A DNA stretch of 64,000 bases from Streptomyces sp. Je 1-332 (GTDB lineage: Bacteria; Actinomycetota; Actinomycetes; Streptomycetales; Streptomycetaceae): contig NZ_CP160402.1 of assembly GCF_040730185.1 (NCBI RefSeq), positions 7,502,001 to 7,566,000 of the forward strand, written 5' to 3'. The stretch's first letter is position 1, and every line of letters starts with the position of its first letter. A program made the position numbers and the translations under genes. Positions 7,265-16,137 of the stretch are shown piece after piece. The notes under the pieces were generated by a model. It searched no databases. It was not told where the DNA came from and saw only the letters and a list, made by a program, of their open reading frames with translations.

Positions 7265-8737
7265 CTAGCCGTCCGTGTCCCGCACGACCCGCACGGTGTC
7301 GAGGCCGGGGTCCGCGGCGTCCGGCAGGTTCATGCCGGCGTTCTTCCCGGTGCGCAGATAGCGCAGCACCGGCTCGGTGAGACGTTCGCCGGGCAGCGCC
7401 GCGGGAATGCCCGGCGGGTACGGCGTCAGCATCTCGGCCGCCACGCGACCCGCCGCCTCGGTCACCGGAACGTCGACGGTGGGCCCGAAATAGGCGTCAC
7501 GGGGCAGATCGACCTGGGCGAGCCGCAGCGCGCCGGGGGAGGGGACGTCCACCTCCGGCACCGGACGCAGGCCGGGAGCGGCGTGGGCCAGGGCGCGCAG
7601 AGCTGCCAGGAGTTCGTCCGTCGTCTCCCGGTCGTCGGCGTGGGTGAGCTGGGTGCTGATGCGGCGGTGGTCGGCCAGGTGCGCCTCGACCGAGCGGTGC
7701 TCGCGCAGCCAGTCCGCGGCCCGGAATCCCGAGGTGCCCAAGCCGCTCACGTCGATGACGACCGGCAGCGGGTCGAAGTCGGCGGCGGGCCCGCAGAAAT
7801 CGACACGGTCGTTCACGTGCAGCCCGTCGATCCGCTCGATCGCCGCCCGGACGTCGGCCGCCAGATCCAGGGCGCCCCCCAGCAGGTCCTTGCCGCGCAG
7901 AGCCATCTGGCGGCGCCAGCCGTCGAGACCGGCGTAGATGAGCACGGACGGGCTCGTGGTGCCGAACAGATCCGCGCGGGACTTCAGCACCGTCGGGTCG
8001 ATCAGATCGCCCTGGAGATGGAAGACGGAACCCTGTTCGAGGCCGCTGCCCATCTTGTGGATGCTCGTCACGCAGATGTCGGCGCCCGCGTCCATCGCCC
8101 AGGACGGCAGGTCGGGATGGAAGGGCAGATGCGCGCCCCACGCCTCGTCCACGATCAACGGCAGGGAATGCCGGTGGCAGACCTCCGCGATGCCCCGCAG
8201 GTCGGCGCAGCTCCCGTACGGGGTGGGGCTGGTGACCAGGGCGCCCTTCGCGTCGGGGTGGGCGGCGAACGCCTCGGCGAAGGTCTCGGCCGTGGGCGGG
8301 TGCGCCAGGTGCCGTTCGGGGTCCCAGGAGGGCTCGACCCAGACGGGCCGGATTCCGGAGAGGATCAGCGCCGACACGACGGACTTGTGCGCGTCACGCC
8401 CGATCAGCAGTTTCTCGTGCGGGCCCGCGGCCGAGAGCATCGCCGCCTTCACCGACAGGGAGCTGCCGCACGTGGAGAAGAAGGTGTGCGACGCGTGCAC
8501 GGCGTCGGCCATCAGCCGTTCGGCCCGTTCGAGGACCCGGCCGCGGCCCAGTCGGTCGTCCAGACTCCCGGATGCGAGGAGGTCGCCGTGGAAGACCGCG
8601 TCGCCCAGCACCTCCCGCACCAGTGGATCGGCGCCCCGGGCCTGTTTGTGGCCGGGCGGCGTGAAGGAGATGCGGCCCTGCCTGCGGTGGTCGGCCAGGG
8701 CTTCGAGTACGGGGGCCCGGGCGTGATCGACAGTCAT
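7265..8737 (-). CDS. PLP-dependent Orn/Lys/Arg decarboxylase-family protein
   Basis: 490 aa. It has the aminotransferase-fold major domain: ISFTPPGHKQARGAD near residue 23, HTFFSTCGSSLSVKAA, VTSPTPYG, the cofactor Asp in LPLIVDEAWGAH, and the Schiff-base lysine in VTSIHKMGSG (about 230). A C-terminal domain ends with TPYPPGIPAALPGERL. It lacks the N-terminal wing domain of inducible enterobacterial decarboxylases, as is usual for short Gram-positive members. Lysine, ornithine or arginine decarboxylation is likely but not resolved. It lies divergent from the Ppx/GppA gene. Confidence 0.9.
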   Translation of the reverse strand: MTVDHARAPVLEALADHRRQGRISFTPPGHKQARGADPLVREVLGDAVFHGDLLASGSLDDRLGRGRVLERAERLMADAVHASHTFFSTCGSSLSVKAAMLSAAGPHEKLLIGRDAHKSVVSALILSGIRPVWVEPSWDPERHLAHPPTAETFAEAFAAHPDAKGALVTSPTPYGSCADLRGIAEVCHRHSLPLIVDEAWGAHLPFHPDLPSWAMDAGADICVTSIHKMGSGLEQGSVFHLQGDLIDPTVLKSRADLFGTTSPSVLIYAGLDGWRRQMALRGKDLLGGALDLAADVRAAIERIDGLHVNDRVDFCGPAADFDPLPVVIDVSGLGTSGFRAADWLREHRSVEAHLADHRRISTQLTHADDRETTDELLAALRALAHAAPGLRPVPEVDVPSPGALRLAQVDLPRDAYFGPTVDVPVTEAAGRVAAEMLTPYPPGIPAALPGERLTEPVLRYLRTGKNAGMNLPDAADPGLDTVRVVRDTDG

Positions 8738-8775
8738 GGATCACGAGTTCCCTGGTCCCGTCAAGGTCAATCAGA

Positions 8776-8805
8776 GTGACTGAGGTCGGGCCTGTTGGGT
8801 ACTCA
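8776..8805 (+). promoter_or_regulatory. Candidate promoter giving a leaderless ppx/gppA transcript
   Basis: GTGACT (8776-8781) and TACTCA (8800-8805) are spaced by 18 bp. The -10-like element ends 7 nt before the ATG at 8813, and no ribosome-binding site lies in between. Transcription would therefore start at or next to the start codon. The match is moderate. Confidence 0.4.
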
Positions 8806-8812
8806 GAGTTAC

Positions 8813-9820
8813 ATGCGGATGAGTGTGATGGATGTGGGTTCGAACGCGGTCCGGCTGGTCGTGGTGGACGCGGAGGACGGTGTGCCCTTGCCGGTGCACA
8901 CCGCCAAGTGGAAGGTGAGACTCTCCGAAGAGGTCGGCCCGAGCGGGGTGATCCCCGAAGAATCGCTGGGGCAGCTTGTGACGGCGGTCGCCGAGGCGGC
9001 CAGGACCGCTCGCAGATGGGGCGCGGCGGAGCCGCTGGCCTTCGCGACGACGGTCGTCCGCAGCGCGCCGAACCGGCTCGACGTGCTGGGCACGATCGGC
9101 GAGGAGACCGGCGTACGACTGTGCACGCTGCCCGGAGAGGTGGAGGCCGAGCTCACCTTCCTCGGCGCCCGCCGGTGGATGGGCTGGCGGGCCGGACCGC
9201 TCGCCATGTTCGACATCGGCGGCGGCTCGCTGGAGGTGGCCTTCGGACGCGGACGGCTTCCGGACTACGTGGCGTCGCTGCCCCTCGGCGCGCGCCGGCT
9301 GACCCGGGAGTTCTTCGACGGCGAAGACCCGCCCACCGAGCAGAGCGTGAAGGCGCTGCGGCGCAAGGTGCGGCACCAGCTGCGGGACGTCGCCGCCCGC
9401 ATCCGCTGGGAGGGGCCGCGCACCGCCGTCGCGACATCCCGGACGTTCCAGCAGCTCGCCCGCCTCGGCGGCGCCGCCCCCGGCCGCCACGGGCCTTTCA
9501 TGGCGCGGCAGTTGAGCCGAGCGGAGTTGCGCAACTGCCGCGACCGGCTGGCCGCGCTGCCGGTGGCCGAGCGCGCCGAGCTGCCGGGCGTCTCCGCACC
9601 GAGGGCCGCGCAGAGCCTGGCCGGCGCGATCGTGGGACACACGGCGATGAAACTGACGGGCGTCAAGACGGTGACCCTCTGCCCCTGGGCCATCCGCGAA
9701 GGCGTGCTCCTGCGGCATATGGAGGACGGCGAGGCGTGGTGGGCGGAGGTCAGTACGGGGGAGACCGCCGCGCCGGCAGCGGAGCCGGCGCCGCTGCGAA
9801 TAGCCGCGCTGGGGCACTGA
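8813..9820 (+). CDS. Ppx/GppA phosphatase-family protein
   Basis: 335 aa from the ATG at 8813; an in-frame TTG at 8795 is less likely. It belongs to the ASKHA-fold exopolyphosphatase / pppGpp phosphohydrolase family. VMDVGSNAVRLVVVDAE is the phosphate-1 loop, FATTVVRSAPNR follows, and MFDIGGGSLEVAFG is the second phosphate loop. It is a short form lacking the C-terminal HD-like domain of E. coli Ppx. It could hydrolyse polyphosphate, pppGpp, or another phosphate ester. The gene converges on the WhiB-like gene with only 21 bp between stops. Confidence 0.88.
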   Translation: MRMSVMDVGSNAVRLVVVDAEDGVPLPVHTAKWKVRLSEEVGPSGVIPEESLGQLVTAVAEAARTARRWGAAEPLAFATTVVRSAPNRLDVLGTIGEETGVRLCTLPGEVEAELTFLGARRWMGWRAGPLAMFDIGGGSLEVAFGRGRLPDYVASLPLGARRLTREFFDGEDPPTEQSVKALRRKVRHQLRDVAARIRWEGPRTAVATSRTFQQLARLGGAAPGRHGPFMARQLSRAELRNCRDRLAALPVAERAELPGVSAPRAAQSLAGAIVGHTAMKLTGVKTVTLCPWAIREGVLLRHMEDGEAWWAEVSTGETAAPAAEPAPLRIAALGH

Positions 9821-9841
9821 TCCGGTGTGCGGCGGTGCGGG

Positions 9842-10111
9842 TCAGTGCGCGGCGGTGCTGAGAGGGGCACGGGGGGCGCCGGGGCCCCGGCGCCGACGCA
9901 GCGCCGCGCGCTCCTCGGCGTTGGTACCGCCCCAGACGCCGTGGGCCTGGCCGCTGTCGAGAGCCCAGGCGAGACAGGGCCGTAGCACGGGGCAGCGCAC
10001 GCAGATCCGTTTGGCGGCCAGTTCCTCGCGCAGCGTGGGGCCGGCCGTGCCGACGGCGAAGAACAGGTCGGGGTCCGCTCGCGCGCAGAGCGCGCCTGTC
10101 ATCCACTCCAT
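9842..10111 (-). CDS. WhiB-like [4Fe-4S] transcription factor
   Basis: 89 aa from the ATG at 10111, which overlaps the upstream ANTAR stop by one base (TGATG). The four cluster cysteines are present: one in GALCARADPDLFF, then CVRC and PC in AKRICVRCPVLRPCLAWAL. The GVWGG turn and basic RRRR tail that contact DNA follow. WhiB-like proteins are actinobacterial regulators that bind DNA with the housekeeping sigma factor. Translational coupling to an ANTAR protein suggests joint control. It is not recognisable as a named developmental WhiB (whiB, whiD, wblA) from sequence alone. Confidence 0.93.
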   Translation of the reverse strand: MEWMTGALCARADPDLFFAVGTAGPTLREELAAKRICVRCPVLRPCLAWALDSGQAHGVWGGTNAEERAALRRRRGPGAPRAPLSTAAH

Positions 10112-10569
10112 CAACGCCTCCCCTCGGGTTCGTCGTTCGCCGCCGCCCGCGCCACCTCGAGCTGGGCGATCGTGGTGGCCACCTGCTGTCGGAACGCCTT
10201 CGGGATCGTGCCTCCTGTGACGGCGCTGACCAGTTCGCCGGCCACGAGATGCAGCTTGGTGTTCGTGTGCTGGGAGATGGAGACCAGCACGCTCCAGGCG
10301 TCATCCGCGCTCAGACCGAAGGAGGCCATCAGGATTCCGCGCGCCATGTCGATGACGGGCCGCGTCTCCATGGCCCGCCGCAGCTGACCGAGTTCGACGC
10401 GCGGGTCCTTCTCGGTGTCGCCCTTCGACACGGTCACCAGGTCGCCCGCGAGGGGCGGTTCGATCGGCAGCAGTGGCGCCGTGCCCTCCTCGCCCTGCGG
10501 GTACGAGGGCATGCTGAGCGTGGCTTCGCTGTCCTCCGCGAGCTGAGCGGGAACTGCACGTTCTGTCAT
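10111..10569 (-). CDS. ANTAR-domain protein (RNA-binding antiterminator-like)
   Basis: 152 aa from the ATG at 10569, preceded by GGAG; a GTG at 10578 is an alternative. The first 60 residues are variable and acidic. Residues about 65-130 carry an ANTAR-type three-helix domain: LRRAMETRPVIDMARGILMASFGLSADDAWSVLVSISQHTNTKLHLVAGELV. ANTAR domains bind paired hairpins in nascent RNA to block terminators. No recognisable sensor domain (GAF/PAS) is attached. It lies immediately upstream of and coupled to the WhiB-like gene. Confidence 0.9.
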   Translation of the reverse strand: MTERAVPAQLAEDSEATLSMPSYPQGEEGTAPLLPIEPPLAGDLVTVSKGDTEKDPRVELGQLRRAMETRPVIDMARGILMASFGLSADDAWSVLVSISQHTNTKLHLVAGELVSAVTGGTIPKAFRQQVATTIAQLEVARAAANDEPEGRR

Positions 10570-10667
10570 GGCGGCCACTCCGTAGGCGTCCTGGCGTCAT
10601 CACCTCGTCCAGAGTCGGCCCGACGAGGCACACACGTCAAGTGATACCTGAAATGTAGTTCGCCCTT

Positions 10668-10696
10668 TTGAATGCGCGAAACAAACGCCCTATCTT
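10668..10696 (+). promoter_or_regulatory. Near-consensus promoter, TTGAAT-17-TATCTT
   Basis: TTGAAT at 10668-10673 and TATCTT at 10691-10696 are separated by exactly 17 bp. The ATG at 10703 begins 6 nt after the -10 element, so the message would be leaderless. This is the closest match to a housekeeping promoter that I found in the window. Confidence 0.6.
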
Positions 10697-10702
10697 GGGG
10701 TG

Positions 10703-11074
10703 ATGGCTGGAGTACCTGAACCCCACAGCGGTTGGACCTTCCTCACCAACCACGCACGTGTGCTGGCCGCGATCGCCGACGACCCCGCCACCCGCATTCG
10801 GGACATCGCTGCTCGCTGCAGGCTCACCGAACGTGCCGTGCAGAAGATCGTTTCCGATCTTGAGGAGGGGGGGTATCTGTCTCACACGCGTCAGGGACGC
10901 TCCAACACGTATCGCATCGAAGCGGGCACGATCCTGCGGCACCCGGCCGAGTCGGGGCTCGCCGTGGCGGAACTCCTCTCGCTCCTCGCCCAGCACGACG
11001 TCGACCACGGTGAAGGGGCCCGGCAGTTGGAGTCGTCACCGCCGCACGCGCGCCGCCCGGGTTCCGGCGGGTGA
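10703..11074 (+). CDS. Small winged-helix (MarR/ArsR-like) DNA-binding protein
   Basis: 123 aa from the ATG at 10703 (a GTG at 10700 is possible). A single winged helix-turn-helix fills residues 8-75: WTFLTNHARVLAAIADDPATRIRDIAARCRLTERAVQKIVSDLEEGGYLSHTRQGRSNTYRI, with the wing at HTRQGRSNTY. The remaining residues form a short helix and a disordered Pro/Arg/Gly tail. No ligand domain or metal-binding cysteines are seen. It is divergent from the ANTAR-WhiB pair and may regulate across the shared intergenic region. Target unknown. Confidence 0.85.
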   Translation: MAGVPEPHSGWTFLTNHARVLAAIADDPATRIRDIAARCRLTERAVQKIVSDLEEGGYLSHTRQGRSNTYRIEAGTILRHPAESGLAVAELLSLLAQHDVDHGEGARQLESSPPHARRPGSGG

Positions 11075-11369
11075 CCTGCGGCGTCCGCGGAACCGGCTGT
11101 GGGCGCCGCCCTGGCGCGCTCCCGGGACCGGCCACCCGGCGGGTCCCCTCGCCGGACGGCCGGTGGCGGGCTCACTGCCGAACCCTCCCGGGAGCGGTTG
11201 GGCGGCGGGCCGCCACTTCACAGGTACCGGGATCGATCCGGTCCAAACGACCCCACGGTGGGCCGCACGCCCCCACACCGGACCTGAGCAGCCTGCGACC
11301 CCTCTGACCTGCGGCGGATCCGTTCCGTGGGCCGAATCGTCATGCCGGGCGCCGGTTAAGCTGGGGAAC
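11075..11369. other. Intergenic stretch with no recognised gene
   Basis: This G/C-rich 295-bp stretch between the winged-helix gene and the antitoxin gene shows no convincing coding pattern on either strand. Its only clear element is the hexamer TAAGCT at 11357-11362, 7 nt before the antitoxin ATG, which would give a leaderless message. Confidence 0.5.
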
Positions 11370-11657
11370 ATGGCCTACGAGATTCCGGTGACGCAAGCCC
11401 GAGCAGAGCTCGCCGACCTGATCAACCGCGTCGTGTACGGCGGCGAGCGGGTGGTCGTCACCCGTCACGGCAAGCCACTCGTGGCCCTTGTCTCCGCCGC
11501 CGACCTGGAACGACTCGAGGCGTTGCCGGAGGGCGAAGAGGAGCAGGTGGTCAGCTCCGTCTCGTCGCTGCGCGCCACGTCGTCCCCGGCGCCCGGCGCG
11601 GGGGAGCGGCAGCGCTTCGGCATCGCCGCCGAGCACCGCGGCCCCGACACGGCGTAG
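11370..11657 (+). CDS. Phd/YefM-family antitoxin-like protein
   Basis: 95 aa. The N-terminal half is a typical Phd/YefM DNA-binding domain: MAYEIPVTQARAELADLINRVVYGGERVVVTRHGKPLVALVSAADLERLEAL. In toxin-antitoxin pairs it binds the operator and its C-terminal tail blocks the toxin. Here the tail (55-95) is Ser/Ala/Pro-rich and no RelE-, Doc- or PIN-like toxin gene follows; the next gene is convergent. It is therefore an orphan antitoxin or a stand-alone regulator. The start lies 7 nt after a TAAGCT hexamer. Confidence 0.88.
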   Translation: MAYEIPVTQARAELADLINRVVYGGERVVVTRHGKPLVALVSAADLERLEALPEGEEEQVVSSVSSLRATSSPAPGAGERQRFGIAAEHRGPDTA

Positions 11658-11699
11658 CCGTACGGCAATTGAGCACGTGAGCATGTGAACACAGGAATG

Positions 11700-11737
11700 G
11701 CCGTACGCCCCCGTCCGCTACAGCAGGGGCGTACGGC
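11700..11737. terminator. Strong bidirectional hairpin terminator
   Basis: A perfect 12-bp stem (GCCGTACGCCCC / GGGGCGTACGGC) with a 14-nt loop lies between the convergent antitoxin and YhgE-like genes. It is followed by TGTCT on the plus strand. Its position suits termination from both sides. Confidence 0.8.
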
Positions 11738-11757
11738 TGTCTCCGTGTGCCGCCGGG

Positions 11758-12771
11758 TCAGGCGGCCGGCGCCGCTTCCCGCGGCTTCGGAGCCTCCTCG
11801 CGCGCCCCGGCGGCGGGGCGGCGGCGGAGCGCGCCGAGCAGCACGGCCGTCAGGCCGAGCAGGGCCCAGAGGGCGAGGGTGAGGAGCGGGCCCGCGACGC
11901 GCGCACCGTCGAAGAAGGACACCGAGCGCAACAGGGTGCCTCCGGCGCCCGGCGGCAGCAACTGGCCGAGGAATCCGACCGGTTCGGGCAGCAGCTGGGG
12001 CGCCGACGTCACGCCGGAGAACGGGTTGCCGAGGAGCACCATCGTCAGCGCGCCGACCCCGATGCCCGCCGGACCGAGGAGCGCGGCGCACCCGGCGACG
12101 GTGGCGCCCACCGCGAGCGTCGAGAGCCCCAACACCCCGGCTTCCGCCCACCAGTTGCCGGTCAGGATGCCGAGCCAGCTGTGTGTCAGGGCGGCGGCGA
12201 CCACGCCGATCATGGCGGCAGCCGAGACGAGTGAGGCCAGCGCGCGTATGCCGCGCAGGCCGAGCATCGACACCAGTGCGCCGGCCGCGACTCCCGCGAT
12301 GGCCATCGGCAGGATGCTCGCGCCGAGGGCAGCGCCTCGCGGGTCGGCCGCGGGCGCTGCCACCACATCGGTGGTCGGCACCTCGGCTCCCTGCGGGGCC
12401 TGAGCGGTCACCGCCTGCTCCAGTAGCTGGGCGACCACGGGGCTCGCCGCCGTCGCGGTCAGCAGCTTCGTTCCCTGTGGCGTGACGACGACCGCTCCGT
12501 ACACGGCCCGGTCCGCGATGGCGTCGAGGGCCGCGGCCTCGTCGGCGTAGCGATGAACCTCGAACGCGCCCTCGCGCTCCTTCAGTTGCGTCTGGAGGGG
12601 AGCCGTCGCCGCGGCGGGTCCCGCGACGCCGAGCGGCAGGTCGCGCGGGGCGGTCCGCGCGGCGGGCCAGGCGAAGGCCCACAGGGCGAGGGCCACGATG
12701 GCGGAGACCAGGATGGCCACCGCCACCATGCGGCGGCCCTGCCGGGGCGAGGTGGTGACCGACGTGGACAT
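11758..12771 (-). CDS. YhgE/Pip-like (ABC-2 permease-type) membrane protein
   Basis: 337 aa. One N-terminal transmembrane helix (about 16-36) is followed by an extracytoplasmic domain with DLPLGVAGPAAATAPLQTQLKEREGAFEVHRYADEAAALDAI-type sequence and VYGAVVVTPQGTKLLTATAASPVV. Five or six further helices lie between 150 and 315, and the tail is Arg/Ala/Pro-rich. This resembles the YhgE/Pip and DUF3533 group of membrane proteins linked to drug or envelope stress export. No ATPase partner is adjacent. It is divergent from a TetR gene with duplicated operators, so it is probably repressed by it. Confidence 0.8.
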   Translation of the reverse strand: MSTSVTTSPRQGRRMVAVAILVSAIVALALWAFAWPAARTAPRDLPLGVAGPAAATAPLQTQLKEREGAFEVHRYADEAAALDAIADRAVYGAVVVTPQGTKLLTATAASPVVAQLLEQAVTAQAPQGAEVPTTDVVAAPAADPRGAALGASILPMAIAGVAAGALVSMLGLRGIRALASLVSAAAMIGVVAAALTHSWLGILTGNWWAEAGVLGLSTLAVGATVAGCAALLGPAGIGVGALTMVLLGNPFSGVTSAPQLLPEPVGFLGQLLPPGAGGTLLRSVSFFDGARVAGPLLTLALWALLGLTAVLLGALRRRPAAGAREEAPKPREAAPAA

Positions 12772-12854
12772 GATCTGTGCTCCTTGGGGTGGTCGACTGG
12801 GTGGCCGGGAGAGCGTTCGACTCGGGGTGGCCGAAGAGCGTTCACTTCAAAAAG

Positions 12855-12868
12855 AAGGATCGTTCGTT
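12855..12868. promoter_or_regulatory. Candidate TetR operator, copy 1
   Basis: AAGGATCGTTCGTT is an imperfect copy of the palindrome at 12914. The block GTTCGTTTTA is repeated exactly 59 bp apart at 12862-12871 and 12921-12930. Copy 1 lies nearer the YhgE-like gene and could control it. Confidence 0.5.
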
Positions 12869-12905
12869 TTACGTGATGTCCTCACTGTGCTGCCGAGTGC
12901 CGAGC

Positions 12906-12934
12906 TTGTCAAGAATGAATGTTCGTTTTAGTTT
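12906..12934 (+). promoter_or_regulatory. tetR promoter overlapping operator copy 2
   Basis: TTGTCA (12906-12911) and TAGTTT (12929-12934) are spaced 17 bp. The near-palindrome AATGAATGTTCGTT (12914-12927) sits inside the spacer. The ATG follows 7 nt after the -10, predicting a leaderless, autorepressed tetR message. Confidence 0.6.
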
Positions 12935-12941
12935 TGCCCGC

Positions 12942-13562
12942 ATGGCCCGCGTATCCCAGGAGCACCTCGACGCACGCCGCCGCCAGATCCTCGACGGCGC
13001 CGCCCTCTGCTTCGCCCGTAATGGCTTCCATGCCACTTCCATGCAGGATGTGCTCAAGGAGGTCGGCCTCTCGGCCGGAGCGGTCTACCGCTACTTCCGG
13101 GGCAAGGAAGAGCTGATCGGGGCGATCGTCGGCGAGGTCCTGGAGTGGATTCAGGCCACGTTCGAAGCCGCGGCCAAGGAGACCCCGCCACCTCCGCCGG
13201 ACGTGTTGGTGGGCCGCGCGCTGACCCAGGTGCTCGGGCGCGGGGCCGGCGCCCAGGAGGGGCAGGCCTCGTACTTCCCGCGCCTGATCGTGCAGGTGTG
13301 GGCGGAGACCCTGCGCAACGAGGAGCTCGCGGCGGTGATGCGCGAGGGGTACGCGAAAGTGCGCGTGGCGTGGGTGAAGATCGTCGAGGGCTATCAGGCG
13401 GCGGGAATGATGCGGGACGACGTCCAGGCCGACCATGTCGCGCGGGTGATGGTCGCCGCGGCCCAGGGCTTCGCCGCGCAGCTGGCGCTGTTCGACGAGG
13501 TTCCGGTCGAGGCGCTGCAGGACGGCCTGCGCGGACTGATGAGTATGGGGCAGCCCAGCTGA
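12942..13562 (+). CDS. TetR-family transcriptional regulator
   Basis: 206 aa from the ATG at 12942. The N-terminal helix-turn-helix is standard: [51 protein letters not shown] (about 11-62). A helical C-terminal ligand domain follows. In-frame codons upstream exist but run through the operator. The divergent partner is a YhgE-like membrane protein, and two related operator copies lie between them, so this regulator most likely represses that gene and itself. The ligand is unknown. Confidence 0.93.
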   Translation: MARVSQEHLDARRRQILDGAALCFARNGFHATSMQDVLKEVGLSAGAVYRYFRGKEELIGAIVGEVLEWIQATFEAAAKETPPPPPDVLVGRALTQVLGRGAGAQEGQASYFPRLIVQVWAETLRNEELAAVMREGYAKVRVAWVKIVEGYQAAGMMRDDVQADHVARVMVAAAQGFAAQLALFDEVPVEALQDGLRGLMSMGQPS

Positions 13563-13587
13563 TGGTCATGGAGCGGTCAAGCGCTGG

Positions 13588-13603
13588 TTAACCTCGTTGA
13601 AAC
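13588..13603. promoter_or_regulatory. Candidate GlnR box upstream of the urease operon
   Basis: TTAAC-N6-GAAAC fits the GlnR half-box pattern gTnAc-N6-GaAAc, differing only at the first base. It lies about 160 bp before ureA. GlnR control of urease is established in Streptomyces. A second adjacent half-box is not clear, so the site may be weak. Confidence 0.5.
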
Positions 13604-13761
13604 TCCTCCCAACTAGCCTGCCATGCCACGCCACCAGGGGATTTCGTAACAGGGGTGCGCAAGATCAAGCGCACTGTCTGTGTGTTACATCTATATCCGT
13701 CGCGGTGGCCGCGGCAGCCGGATCCCGCACGGTCCGGAGCGAGGACTGTGAGGTGGGACGC

Positions 13762-14064
<303 letters not shown>

Positions 14065-14078
14065 CGGGGGCCGGCCGC

Positions 14079-14408
14079 ATGAGTCCCACGCATCCCGTGG
14101 TCCCCGGCGAGATCCTCTTCGCCGACGAGCCGGTCGCCTACAACGTAGGCCGTGAAGTCACCGCCCTCACCGTCCTCAACGCCGCCGACCGTCCCGTCCA
14201 GGTCGGCTCCCACTACCACTTCGCCGAGGCCAACCCCGGTCTCGATTTCGACCGCGGGGCCGCACACGGCAAGCGGCTCAACATCGCCGCCGGCACCGCC
14301 GTGCGCTTCGAGCCCGGAATCCCCGTCGACGTCGAACTCGTCCCCCTGGCCGGTCTGCGCATCGTGCCCGGACTGCGCGGCGAGACCGGAGGTCCTCTCG
14401 ATGCCTGA
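14079..14408 (+). CDS. ureB: Urease beta subunit
   Basis: 109 aa. It is recognised by [45 protein letters not shown] and [16 protein letters not shown], the urease beta-subunit core. It is a separate small subunit, as in most bacteria other than Helicobacter. Its stop overlaps the ureC start by 8 bp (ATGCCTGA), coupling translation of the two subunits. Confidence 0.97.
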   Translation: MSPTHPVVPGEILFADEPVAYNVGREVTALTVLNAADRPVQVGSHYHFAEANPGLDFDRGAAHGKRLNIAAGTAVRFEPGIPVDVELVPLAGLRIVPGLRGETGGPLDA

Positions 14409-16122
14409 GCTGTCCCGCGCCGCGTACGCCGACCTGTTCGGTCCCACCACGGGTGACCGGATCCGGCTCGCCGACACCGACCTCCTCGTCGAGATCGAGG
14501 AGGACCGCTCCGGCGGCCCCGGGCGCTCCGGCGACGAGTCCGTCTTCGGCGGCGGAAAGGTCATCCGCGAATCGATGGGGCAGTCGCGCACCACGCGCGC
14601 GGAAGGAGCCCCCGACACCGTCATCACCGGCGCCGTGATCATCGACCACTGGGGCGTCGTCAAGGCCGACATCGGCATACGCGACGGCCGCGTCACCGGC
14701 ATCGGCAAGTCCGGCAACCCGGACACGATGGACGGTGTGCACCCCGATCTCGTGATCGGCCCGGAGACCGAGGTCATCTCCGGCAACGGCAAGATCCTCA
14801 CCGCCGGCGGCATCGACACCCACATCCACTTCATCTCGCCGACCATCGTCGACGAGGCGCTCGCCTCCGGGGTCACCACCCTCATCGGCGGCGGCACCGG
14901 ACCCGCCGAAGGCAGCAAGGCGACCACGATCACGCCCGGCTCCTGGCACCTGGCCCGGATGTTCGCCGCGATGGACTCCAGCCCCGTCAACATCGGCTTC
15001 CTCGGCAAGGGCAACACCGTCTCCACCGAGTCCATGCACGCCCAACTGCGAGCCGGAGCCGTCAGTTTCAAGATCCACGAGGACTGGGGCGCGACCCCCG
15101 CCACCATCGACGCCTGCCTGAACGTCTGTGAGGACACCGGCGCCCAGCTCGCCGTCCACACCGACACCCTGAACGAAGCGGGCTTCATCGACGCCACGTT
15201 CGCCGCCGTCGCGGGCCGCACCCTGCACGCCTTCCACGTCGAGGGCGCGGGCGGCGGACACGCCCCCGACATGATCACGGCGGTGTCGCTGCCGAACATG
15301 CTGCCCAGCTCCACCAACCCGACCCGGCCGCACACCGTCAACACCGTCGAGGAACACCTCGACATGCTGATGGTCTGTCACCACCTCAACCCCGCGGTCC
15401 CCGAGGACCTCGCCTTCGCCGAGTCGCGCATCCGGCCCACCACCATCGGGGCCGAGGACATCCTGCACGACCTCGGCGCCATCTCGATCATGTCGTCGGA
15501 CTCGCAGGCCATGGGGCGCATCGGCGAGGTCGTCATGCGGACCTGGCAGACCGCGCACGTGATGAAGCGGCGGCGCGGTTTCCTGCCGGGGGACACCCGC
15601 GCCGACAACAGGCGCGCACGTCGCTATGTCGCCAAGTACACGATCAACGCGGCCGTCGCGCAGGGCGTCGACCACGAGATCGGCTCGGTCGAGAGCGGCA
15701 AGCTCGCCGACCTGGTGCTGTGGGATCCGAAGTTCTTCGGCGTCAAACCCCAACTGGTCATCAAGGGCGGCCAGATCGCCTACGCGCAGATGGGCGACGC
15801 CAACGCCTCCATCCCCACGCCGCAGCCGGTCCTGCCGCGGCCCATGTTCGGTGCGCACGGCAAGGCTCCGGGGCTCAACTCGCTCAACTTCGTGACCCGG
15901 TCGGCGCTGGACGACGGGCTGCCGGAACGGCTCGGCCTGGCCAAGGAGTTCACCGCGATCCGCTCCACCCGCGGGCGCACGAAGGCGGACATGCGGGAGA
16001 ACGACGCCCTGCCGAGGGTGGAGGTCGCGCCCGACAGTTTCGCCGTCACCATCGACGGTGAGCTCGTCGAGCCATCACCCGCAGCCGAACTGCCGCTCGC
16101 CCAGCGGTATTTCCTCTTCTGA
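14401..16122 (+). CDS. ureC: Urease alpha (catalytic) subunit
   Basis: 573 aa, full length. All nickel-site residues are present: His141 and His143 (DTHIHFI), the carbamylated Lys224 in SFKIHEDWG, His253, His279 in [12 protein letters not shown], and Asp367 in SSDSQAMGR. The mobile-flap Cys326 sits in MVCHHLN. Sequence conservation is high throughout, so the enzyme should be active once matured by UreF/G/D. It overlaps ureB and lies 15 bp before ureF. Confidence 0.98.
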   Translation: MPELSRAAYADLFGPTTGDRIRLADTDLLVEIEEDRSGGPGRSGDESVFGGGKVIRESMGQSRTTRAEGAPDTVITGAVIIDHWGVVKADIGIRDGRVTGIGKSGNPDTMDGVHPDLVIGPETEVISGNGKILTAGGIDTHIHFISPTIVDEALASGVTTLIGGGTGPAEGSKATTITPGSWHLARMFAAMDSSPVNIGFLGKGNTVSTESMHAQLRAGAVSFKIHEDWGATPATIDACLNVCEDTGAQLAVHTDTLNEAGFIDATFAAVAGRTLHAFHVEGAGGGHAPDMITAVSLPNMLPSSTNPTRPHTVNTVEEHLDMLMVCHHLNPAVPEDLAFAESRIRPTTIGAEDILHDLGAISIMSSDSQAMGRIGEVVMRTWQTAHVMKRRRGFLPGDTRADNRRARRYVAKYTINAAVAQGVDHEIGSVESGKLADLVLWDPKFFGVKPQLVIKGGQIAYAQMGDANASIPTPQPVLPRPMFGAHGKAPGLNSLNFVTRSALDDGLPERLGLAKEFTAIRSTRGRTKADMRENDALPRVEVAPDSFAVTIDGELVEPSPAAELPLAQRYFLF

Positions 16123-16137
16123 TGGCGGTCGACCACC

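Noticed and set aside
6698..8779. 693-codon plus-strand frame opposite the pfpI-like and decarboxylase genes
   Set aside because: Antisense shadow in a high-G+C region; the minus-strand proteins carry full family motifs.
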